Source of the DNA: Pseudomonadota bacterium | GTDB lineage: Bacteria > Pseudomonadota > Gammaproteobacteria > Competibacterales > Competibacteraceae | DNA length: 6,674 bases | NCBI GenBank assembly: GCA_018262135.1 | Contig: JAGTSD010000104.1 | Span: 1 to 6,674, forward strand | Direction: 5' to 3' | In this document: in pieces, positions 1 to 5,812 of the stretch | How the letters are laid out: each line of letters starts with the position of its first letter | How positions within the stretch are numbered: position 1 is the first letter of the stretch | Translations under genes and position numbers: made by a program | Notes under the pieces: generated by a model | Database searches by the model: none | Told to the model about the DNA's origin: nothing | What the model saw: the letters and a program-made list of their open reading frames with translations, nothing else

Positions 1-326
1 CCCCGCGGTTCCCGCCGCCCCCGCCGCCTCTTTGGTAAGGCCGGTTTTAAGCGCAATGGGTATCTTTTGCCAGCCTGTCCATATCCCCCCGTCGCCTCAA
101 GATCCTTCAGGCGAAGCTGTTCCCTCTTTCCCAGCACCGTCCCCGAGCGGGTCATGGCTTGGTCAAGGCGATCCGCTCGGTCGGCATCGGTCCAGGACAG
201 CAACACGCCCTCGCCCCCCATCGCCTGGGCGTGGGTCCAGTCGAAAATGCGGCGGTTGTAGGCATTGTGCCGTTCCAGTTGCCATGAAAGTATAGGCGGA
301 TGAAGGCCAAACCAACCCTTCGTCGC
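1..326 (-). other. Unidentified protein-like open frame, partial (runs off window start)
   Basis: On the minus strand one frame is open from just after a TAG (plus 327-329) to the window edge, about 108 codons. I do not recognise it. Read from 290 downward it begins LSWQLERHNAYNRRIFDW and continues with AQAMGGEGVLLSW, then an acidic/basic helical stretch (DADRADRLDQAM), and becomes very Arg/Lys-rich near the window edge (KRRRGRREPRG). The composition looks more like real protein than the competing frames, which are Ser/Pro/Arg-rich shadows. No convincing start codon with a ribosome site is visible. It lies just past a transposon remnant, so it may be a 5'-truncated gene whose upstream part was lost. 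It could also be a chance open frame in GC-rich DNA. No function is proposed. Confidence 0.3.
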
Positions 327-343
327 CTACGCGACGATTTTTT
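320..343 (+). terminator. Probable intrinsic terminator (7-bp stem, T6 tail)
   Basis: A perfect 7-bp inverted repeat, TCGTCGC (320-326) and GCGACGA (331-337), has the 4-base loop CTAC and is followed at once by six T residues (338-343). This fits a rho-independent terminator for transcripts moving rightward. Read leftward there is no U-tract, so it would not stop minus-strand transcripts. No convincing plus-strand gene precedes it inside the window. It may belong to a lost gene, or protect a mobile element from read-through. Confidence 0.45.
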
Positions 344-362
344 CACCGCGGTCGATGCGAAC

Positions 363-860
363 TCAGGCCATCTTGGGCAGATAGCCGAATTTCCGCAACT
401 GCTTGATCCAGCGTGGTGCGTGGCGTTGCACCGCGAGGGCTTCGTCATCGACCGTGGAATCTTGGTAGGGCACCTGGCGCGATAGCAGCACGAACACCGT
501 CTTATCGGTGCGTTTTCCTTTCGAGTGGCCGCGGCGGGCCTTGGGATGGCGAGCGGCTTCCCCTTCAAAATAGGTGTTGGTCAGCCCATAGACGCCAGCG
601 GGCAGTGGGAGGAGCAACAACTGAATGCCGTGTTGTTCCAGCAGTTGCGTCAGATTGGGAATGGGGTCCAGCCCGAGATTCCATTGCGCTTGGACCTGTT
701 CGGCCAGCACCTCACACTCCGCTAAGTCGGGGGGCGCGGGTTGGAGATTCTGGCCGTGCAACGAGAGTAGACGACTCCCTTTGCAGTCGAGGGCGAGCCG
801 GGACTCTCGCGCCAAGCGGTAACCGCTCTGGATTCTATGAAAAAGGACAAGATTGCTCAC
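363..860 (-). pseudogene. Chimeric remnant: ImmA/IrrE-type N-terminal part fused to transposase fragments
   Basis: This is an ORF of 165 codons starting at GTG (858-860); an in-frame TAA lies about 30 bases further upstream. Residues about 50-93 (LAEQVQAQW.LGLDPIPNL, then LLEQHGI and LPLPAGVYGL) match the region just before the zinc-peptidase motif of ImmA/IrrE-family proteins, which are partners of or fused to XRE repressors. The expected HExxH active site never follows. Instead the frame passes at residue 92-93 into TNTYFEG...HPKARRGHSKGKRTD, which strongly resembles the first-aspartate region of IS1634/IS4-like DDE transposases (usually LTNTYFEG after an Asp, here Gly). At about residue 120 it jumps again to VPYQDSTVDDEAL...APRWIKQL, which looks like a transposase C-terminal tail of a family I cannot fix. 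The protein lacks any catalytic centre and is most likely debris. Expression as a small chimeric protein cannot be excluded. Confidence 0.6.
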
Positions 861-1329
861 TCCCCAAAGGGGTCTGGCTTACCAGCTTGTCTATCCAGTT
901 AAGCAATAATAGCATAAAAGTGAAGCATTTAAGTTGGCGGGATTGTGTAATAATGTACCGCGCGGGCTTCTGGAGTGCAATGGAAGACAACAGTTGGAAT
1001 TATCGCGGCGGATTGATACCCATCCACGAAATTGCAATCCTATTTCCGGAACCAAAGGATGGGAATGATTATTCAGGCATCGCGGTGGGCTAAAAGGCTG
1101 AAAAGCCAAGTCAATAAGATCACATGAGGATCAGACACACTGCAACCCTGCACCACGAATTACCGGTACAGCTTCGCGTAGGGCACGCCATCCTGGCTCC
1201 GGTCGAAGTGGGGTAGACGACCAGCATAAACGCAACCGGCAGCGCGGGGAGTCGGGCTCCTGGGCGATCTGCCTCGTACATTCCACAGCCAAGGCCGGAT
1301 AAGCTTCGGTAATAATGAATTGCTAACCC
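861..1329. other. Intergenic region with AT-rich patch; no convincing gene
   Basis: These 469 bases separate the transposon debris from the ATP-grasp gene. By hand count, 901-960 is about 35% G+C and 901-1080 in the low 40s, against well over 60% in the genes to the right. A 7-bp inverted repeat, CCCATCC (1019-1025) and GGATGGG (1057-1063), encloses the 8-bp palindrome TTCCGGAA (1044-1051). Frames here give only short peptides without family resemblance. One minus-strand frame at about 1160-1310 ends in GVPYAKLYR before a stop and reads like the tail of a lost gene, unidentified. The promoter for the ATP-grasp/egtD operon should lie here, but I see no good -35/-10 pair. Confidence 0.5.
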
Positions 1330-2676
1330 ATGACCAAGCCGCCGCGTACGCTGGCGCTGTTCAATTACGACTGGGATCGTCTGGGCTTCGGGCGCTGGGC
1401 CAACGAATTTCCGGTCGTCAGCGCCGGCTTTGACCTTTTTCGGTTTCCCAGCAACCTGCGTCTGATCGGCTTCGATGTGCAGCACTTTGTGGCGGGTCTG
1501 GCGGCCAGGGCCAAACGTAACGGCTGGCAGGCGGTGACTTCCAACCACGAACAGTTCGGCGCGCTGGCGGCGGCCCTGCTCGCCGAGCGCCTGGGTTGGC
1601 CGGGGACGCCGGTGGCGGCGGTGCTGGCCTGCCAGCACAAGCTTTATGCACGGCAGGTGCTCCAGCAGGTCGCGCCGGAAGCGAATATTCCCTTCGCCCC
1701 GCTGGCGTCGCGCTACGGCGAGCCGCCGCCGGAGGACATCGCCTATCCGGTGTTTGTCAAGCCGGTCAAAGCCGCCTTCTCGGTGCTGGCCCGCACGGTG
1801 CGTGATCGGGACGAACTGGCGGCGCTGATCCGGTTCGGTCCTTGGGAACGGTGGGTGATCCACCGCTTGGTCGAGCCCTTCGAGCGCATCGTCCGCGCGC
1901 GCCTGCCCGAGGCCGGCAGCGCTCACCGCATGTTGCTGGAGCAGCCGGTCACGGCGTTGCAATACAACCTGGACGGCTACGTGTTCGCCAGCGAGCTGCG
2001 GCCGCTGGGGATCGTCGAATCGGTCATGTATCCCGGCACGCAAGCCTTTATGCGCTTTGTGTATCCCTGCGCGTTGCCAGCCGCCGGACAGGCGCGGGCG
2101 CTGGAGGTCGCGCAGCGCTTTCTTCAGGCCGTTGGTTTCACCCACGGTCTGTTCAACATGGAGTTATTTTACGACGCCGCGCAAGATCGCCTGACCGTCA
2201 TTGAATTCAACCCGCGCATGGCCGCGCAGTTTTCCGATCTGTATCTGCGGGTCGATGGCCTTGATTTGCATCGCGTGGCGCTGGAACTGGCTCATGGCCG
2301 CGACCCCGCCCTGCTGCCTCGCGCGGCACCGACCGCCGGCGTGGCCGCGAGTTTCGTCTATCGCAGTTTCGACCCGGCGGCGCGACCGCCGCTGCCCACC
2401 GCCGCTCGACAGCGCGCGCTGGCGCAGCAGTTTCCCGAGGCGATGCTGTTCAGCTTCCCCAAAACGCCCGGCCAGATCGGGCGCGACTTCAAGTGGCTGG
2501 GCAGCTACCGCTATGGCATCCTGCATCTGGGCGGCCGCGATGCGCTCGATCTGCGCGCCCGGTGCGAGGCCGCCAGCCGACTGCTGGGCTGGCCACCCCC
2601 CTACGCCCGACCCGACCCGACGGGGGCCGAGGTGGGGTCTACCCTGACACCCGCTTTTTTCCTGGAGAGTCCATGA
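1330..2676 (+). CDS. ATP-grasp carboxylate-amine ligase-like protein, unknown substrate, coupled to egtD
   Basis: This is a 448-residue protein with the layout of a stand-alone ATP-grasp enzyme, which activates a carboxylate as acyl phosphate and joins it to an amine or other nucleophile. The N-terminal part (1-100) is a pre-ATP-grasp domain starting LALFNYDWDRLGF. Lys104 (CQHKLYAR) and Lys144 (YPVFVKPVKA) sit where ATP-binding lysines are expected. The metal-binding core is clear: Glu278 in GLFNMELFYD and the motif IEFNPRMAAQ with Glu292, Asn294 and Arg296. A C-terminal tail of about 110 residues (FVYRSFD..., LFSFPKTPGQIGRDFKWLG) is not one I can name. The ATG at 1330 is the earliest usable start; the ATG at 1315 reaches a stop after two codons. 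No clear Shine-Dalgarno sequence precedes it. Its stop overlaps the egtD start by ATGA, so the two are probably translated together. The fold is secure; the substrate is unknown. A role on hercynine, ergothioneine or selenoneine is an inference from position only. Confidence 0.85.
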   Translation: MTKPPRTLALFNYDWDRLGFGRWANEFPVVSAGFDLFRFPSNLRLIGFDVQHFVAGLAARAKRNGWQAVTSNHEQFGALAAALLAERLGWPGTPVAAVLACQHKLYARQVLQQVAPEANIPFAPLASRYGEPPPEDIAYPVFVKPVKAAFSVLARTVRDRDELAALIRFGPWERWVIHRLVEPFERIVRARLPEAGSAHRMLLEQPVTALQYNLDGYVFASELRPLGIVESVMYPGTQAFMRFVYPCALPAAGQARALEVAQRFLQAVGFTHGLFNMELFYDAAQDRLTVIEFNPRMAAQFSDLYLRVDGLDLHRVALELAHGRDPALLPRAAPTAGVAASFVYRSFDPAARPPLPTAARQRALAQQFPEAMLFSFPKTPGQIGRDFKWLGSYRYGILHLGGRDALDLRARCEAASRLLGWPPPYARPDPTGAEVGSTLTPAFFLESP

Positions 2677-3623
2677 AAACGCCGCGCCTCATCCAGATCG
2701 CGCATGACGATCCGGCGGCGATTCGCGCCGAGTTGATTGCGGGTCTGACCGCGCCGACGGCGACGATAGCGCCCAAGTACCTGTACGATGCGCTGGGTTC
2801 GCGGCTGTTCGCCGCGATCACCGAACTGCCCGAATATTATCTGACGCGCACCGAAGCCGCGATCTTCGCGGCGGAAACGGGCCGCATGGCGGAGGCGCTG
2901 GGTCCGGTGGCGACCCTGGTGGACCTTGGGGCGGGCAATTGCGAAAAGGCCGCCCGCCTGTTTGCCGCTTTTCAGGTGCGGCGCTACGTGGCGGTGGATA
3001 TCTCGGTCGGCTTCCTGCGCGAGTCGCTGGAACTCCTGCAGCAGCGGCATCCGGCGCTGGACCTGCTCGGCATCGGCCTCGACTTTTCGCAAACCTTGCA
3101 GTTGCCGGCGGAGGTCGGCGCTGGCCCGCGCACCCTGTTTTATCCGGGGTCCAGCATCGGCAACTTCACGCCGGCTGAGGCGCTGACGTTCCTGCGGCAG
3201 GCGCGCGGCGCGTGCCAGGGCGGGGCGCTGCTGATTGGCGTTGATCTGATCAAGTCTGTCGCCATGCTCGAAGCCGCCTACGACGATCCGCTGGCCGTCA
3301 CCGCCGCCTTCAACCGCAACCTGTTGAGGCATCTGAATTTTCTGGCCGGCGCCGACTTCGCTATCGCTGACTGGCGGCATTGCGCCTTCTTCAATAGCGC
3401 GGAGTCGCGCATCGAGATGCACCTGGAAGCGGTGCGGGAGACGGTGGTGCGCTGGGAGGGGGGCGAGCGCCGCTTCGCGGGGGGCGAGCGCATCCATACC
3501 GAAAATTCCTACAAGTGGCGCGCGGACGATTTCGCGGCCCTGCTGGAGCGCGCCGGCTTTGCGCGACTACGGTGCTGGACCGATTCCCGCGAGTGGTTTG
3601 CGGTGTTCGCCGCGTTTTCCTGA
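2673..3623 (+). CDS. egtD: EgtD, L-histidine N-alpha-methyltransferase (hercynine synthase)
   Basis: EgtD is a cytoplasmic SAM-dependent enzyme that trimethylates the alpha-amino group of histidine to give hercynine, the betaine precursor of ergothioneine and selenoneine. The product is 316 residues, close to the usual length of about 320. The SAM site is seen as VDLGAGNCEKA (83-93) and YVAVDIS (105-111). Histidine-site residues known from mycobacterial EgtD have counterparts here: the YYLTRTE segment (55-61), Asn164 in GSSIGNF, Tyr203 in EAAYDD, and Glu277 and Ser279 in HTENSYKW. I chose the ATG at 2673, not an earlier in-frame start inside the ATP-grasp gene, because family similarity begins there and GGAG (2664-2667) sits 5 bases upstream. 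It overlaps the ligase stop by 4 bp and ends 15 bp from the convergent senA stop, with no obvious terminator between. In this setting its hercynine is most likely the acceptor used by SenA. Confidence 0.93.
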   Translation: MKTPRLIQIAHDDPAAIRAELIAGLTAPTATIAPKYLYDALGSRLFAAITELPEYYLTRTEAAIFAAETGRMAEALGPVATLVDLGAGNCEKAARLFAAFQVRRYVAVDISVGFLRESLELLQQRHPALDLLGIGLDFSQTLQLPAEVGAGPRTLFYPGSSIGNFTPAEALTFLRQARGACQGGALLIGVDLIKSVAMLEAAYDDPLAVTAAFNRNLLRHLNFLAGADFAIADWRHCAFFNSAESRIEMHLEAVRETVVRWEGGERRFAGGERIHTENSYKWRADDFAALLERAGFARLRCWTDSREWFAVFAAFS

Positions 3624-3638
3624 GGCTGATCCCGGCGG

Positions 3639-4787
3639 TCATCGCGCGCAACTGCGGAAGCCGTTAGGAACGTCGTTGCGTTCCGGCAGGAAAAAATTGC
3701 GGTAGCGCGGATGCGCCATGCGCGGTGAGGTCGCGCGACTCGCGCCGCGCAGCACATAGCGGTCGCCGAACCACGGCGCGGAATAGTCGCGGTAGGGATG
3801 GGCGACGAAGCCGGGATAGGGCAGAAACCGGCTGGCCGTCCATTCCCAGACCTGCCCCCATTCAAAGCCGGCCTGCGTCATCGCGGCAGCTTCCCACTCG
3901 GCTTCGGTTGGCAGGCGCCGGCCAGCCCAGCAACACCAGGCGTCGGCCTCGAACCAGGTCAGGTGCGTGGCCGGGGCATCGAGCGGTAACGCCTCCCACG
4001 CGCCGAACCGCTTCCGCTCCCAGCTATCGCCACGCTGGCGCAGATAGCGTGGCGGCTCGGCGCCCGTCGCTTCGAGGAACGGCAGATAGCGCTCCCAGAT
4101 CACGACGTCGGCGTCAATTTCAAAAGACCCAAGTTCGACAGGATGCGCGCTCCATTCGTTGTCGAAGGCGAAGCCGTCGCCGGCATAACCGAGCATCCAG
4201 GTTTGCGCGGGTACGGACAGCGCGCTGCTGTCGGAGCAGGTTCGCGCCGGACCCAGTAACGCGGCAGGCAGGGGAATCTCCAGCGCCTGCGCCATGTAAA
4301 TCGCCGCCTCGGTGTGCATGTCTTCGTGGAACAGGACGAGACGGAAAAAATACAATGCGTCGTCGGTTTCAGGGGCAGAGGCGAGCAGGTTCAGCGTGTC
4401 GGCCAGACCTGAGGCCAGATACTCGCGGGTGGCCGCCAGATCGGGCAACGGCAAGTTCCAGCGCGTGGCGTGGGCGACGTGGCTGGAGTTGTACAGTGCA
4501 TCCGCCCCCGGCAGGCGGCCGCTCGGTCGGTCGTGGTCGGGGTCACAGTGGATGCCCAGCGAACGTTGCGGGTTGCGGGCAATCCAAAAATCCTGAAACC
4601 AGCCGACATGCCCGGCTTCCCAGAGCGGCGGATTGAGCTGCAAGGAATACGGCACGGCCAACGCCTCGCCGAGAGCAGCGACGTAGGCGTCGAACAGCGC
4701 CAGGGTGCGGGTTCGGCTGTCGCGCAGGGCGGCGGCGAGAAGGTCGCGCCCTCCGGTGCGAGCGGCGGTTGCTGGACTGGCGATCAT
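3639..4787 (-). CDS. senA: SenA-type selenoneine synthase (EgtB-like non-heme iron enzyme)
   Basis: SenA enzymes use O2 and iron to join hercynine to a selenosugar, forming the C-Se bond at the imidazole C2. This 382-residue protein has the EgtB two-domain build. An N-terminal DinB-like helical domain carries the three iron histidines, His60 (WEAGHVGWF), His154 and His158 (FHEDMHTE, the HxxxH motif). A C-terminal formylglycine-generating-enzyme-like domain (about 195-382) includes THLTWFEADAWC, GRRLPTEAEWE and QVWEWTASRF. The ending HPRYRNFF.PER.DVPNGFRSCA, and segments such as RNPQR and LPGADALY, fit my memory of the SenA branch better than classical EgtB. The ATG at 4787 has GAGG (plus 4795-4798) 7 bases upstream. 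It is divergent from senB across 41 bp and convergent with egtD. Adjacency to senB strongly supports SenA over EgtB; an ergothioneine-making EgtB remains the main alternative. Confidence 0.87.
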   Translation of the reverse strand: MIASPATAARTGGRDLLAAALRDSRTRTLALFDAYVAALGEALAVPYSLQLNPPLWEAGHVGWFQDFWIARNPQRSLGIHCDPDHDRPSGRLPGADALYNSSHVAHATRWNLPLPDLAATREYLASGLADTLNLLASAPETDDALYFFRLVLFHEDMHTEAAIYMAQALEIPLPAALLGPARTCSDSSALSVPAQTWMLGYAGDGFAFDNEWSAHPVELGSFEIDADVVIWERYLPFLEATGAEPPRYLRQRGDSWERKRFGAWEALPLDAPATHLTWFEADAWCCWAGRRLPTEAEWEAAAMTQAGFEWGQVWEWTASRFLPYPGFVAHPYRDYSAPWFGDRYVLRGASRATSPRMAHPRYRNFFLPERNDVPNGFRSCAR

Positions 4788-4828
4788 GCGATGGCCTCAA
4801 CAATAACGTGTGGAATGTGGAAAAAATT
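4788..4828. promoter_or_regulatory. Divergent senA-senB intergenic region (41 bp)
   Basis: Only 41 bases separate the divergent starts of senA and senB, so the two promoters must overlap each other or lie inside the opposing gene. Both ribosome sites are here: GAGG on the minus strand (plus 4795-4798, 7 bases from the senA ATG) and a weaker GTGGA ending at 4821 for senB. The stretch is AT-rich compared with its flanks, including A6 at 4821-4826. On the minus strand a CATAAT (plus 4826-4831) resembles a -10 box for senA, but no good -35 box accompanies it. For senB I see no credible promoter pair. No clear operator repeat is visible. Confidence 0.4.
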
Positions 4829-5812
4829 ATGCCTCAAGTCGTCATCGTCAGTCCCGCGCTGCGCGACGCCAACAACGGGAACTGGCAAACAGCCCGGCGC
4901 TGGCGACAGCATTTGTCCGGTACATTTGCGGTGCGCATTGTCAAGCAGTGGCCGGATGCCCAGGCGGATCGCGACGCCGTCATGATTGCTCTGCACGCGC
5001 GCCGTTCCGCCGACGCCATTACCGCCTGGAGCGCCGCGCATCCGGGGCGCGGCCTGGCGGTGACCCTCACCGGCACCGACCTGTACCGCGACCTCCAGAC
5101 CGACGCTGTTGCCCAACATTCGCTGGTATTGGCCCAGGTCCTGATAGTATTGCAGGAATGCGGCCCGCAAGCCCTGCCGGACGCGGCGCGCGTCAAGGCC
5201 CGCGTCATCTTTCAGTCCACCACGGCCCGCCAGCCGCTACCCAAGTCGCCGCAGCGCCTGCGCGCGGTCATGGTCGGTCACCTGCGCGAAGAGAAATCCC
5301 CGGAGACGCTGTTCGCCGCCGCGCGGTTGCTGGCCGCGCACCCGGACATTTGCATTGACCACATCGGCGAGGCCCTCGACCCAACGCTGGGGGAAGCGGC
5401 GCGGGTGACTGCGGCGGCAGTACCCCGCTACCGCTGGCTGGGCGGCTTGCCGCACGAAGCGACCCGGCGGCGTATCCAGCGCGCCCACCTGCTGATTCAC
5501 GCCAGTCGGATGGAGGGCGGCGCGCACGTAGTCATGGAAGCCGTGGCCAGCGGCACGCCGGTGCTGGCCTCCCGCATTGATGGCAACGTCGGGATGCTGG
5601 GAGCGGATTACGCCGGCTACTTTCCGTGGGGCGATGCCGACGCGCTGGCGGCGCTGCTGCTGCGCTGCCGGGACAGCCTTCACACGCCGGACCGCGATGC
5701 GTTGTTGCCGACGCTGATCGCGCAGTGCCGGCAACGCGCGCCGCTGTTCGAGCCGGCTGCAGAACGGTCGGCATTGCGCGATCTGGTTCACGAACTGCTG
5801 GGAGCGTATTGA
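4829..5812 (+). CDS. senB: SenB, selenosugar synthase (GT-B glycosyltransferase)
   Basis: SenB is a glycosyltransferase-like enzyme that uses selenophosphate and a UDP-sugar to form a 1-seleno-sugar, the selenium donor for SenA. The product is 327 residues with a GT-B architecture. The N-terminal half begins VVIVSPALRDANNGNWQTA (4-22), carries the TLTGTDLYRDL segment (79-89), and has the interdomain region near FQSTTA. The C-terminal half has VMVGHLREEKSPETLF (147-162), YRWLGGLPHE (201-210) and the donor-binding E-x7-E motif with Glu229 and Glu237 (MEGGAHVVMEAVASGTPV). These segments are characteristic of the SenB group. I chose the ATG at 4829 because family similarity starts there; a longer frame from 4769 would read into senA. 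Its TGA (5810-5812) directly abuts the next ATG, which suggests translational coupling to the SelD-type gene that should supply its selenophosphate. Confidence 0.92.
   Translation: MPQVVIVSPALRDANNGNWQTARRWRQHLSGTFAVRIVKQWPDAQADRDAVMIALHARRSADAITAWSAAHPGRGLAVTLTGTDLYRDLQTDAVAQHSLVLAQVLIVLQECGPQALPDAARVKARVIFQSTTARQPLPKSPQRLRAVMVGHLREEKSPETLFAAARLLAAHPDICIDHIGEALDPTLGEAARVTAAAVPRYRWLGGLPHEATRRRIQRAHLLIHASRMEGGAHVVMEAVASGTPVLASRIDGNVGMLGADYAGYFPWGDADALAALLLRCRDSLHTPDRDALLPTLIAQCRQRAPLFEPAAERSALRDLVHELLGAY

Noticed and set aside
862..872. Palindromic CCCCAAAGGGG as a terminator or IS end
   Set aside because: The stem is only 4 bp, with no T-tract and no matching copy at the other side of the transposase remnants.
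953..1093. Possible 46-residue plus-strand peptide starting MYRAGFWSAMEDNSW
   Set aside because: No clear ribosome site and no recognised homology; the frame continues upstream as a shadow of the chimeric remnant. Not strong enough to call.
1096..1107. GGCT-GAAA-AGCC hairpin with a GNRA-type loop
   Set aside because: A 4-bp stem without a T-tail is expected by chance at this length.
1120..2145. Long minus-strand open frame (341 codons) antisense to the ATP-grasp gene
   Set aside because: It is Arg/Gln/His-rich with no family motifs and lies opposite a gene with clear ATP-grasp motifs. It is a typical shadow in GC-rich DNA.
2601..3497. Minus-strand open frame (298 codons) antisense to egtD
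   Set aside because: Low-complexity Arg/Gln composition and complete overlap with a well-supported egtD; a codon-bias shadow.
3624..3638. Bidirectional terminator between egtD and senA
   Set aside because: The 15 bases contain no usable inverted repeat or T-tract.
3725..4636. Plus-strand open frame (303 codons) antisense to senA
   Set aside because: Arg/Ser/Pro-rich nonsense opposite a gene with intact catalytic motifs.
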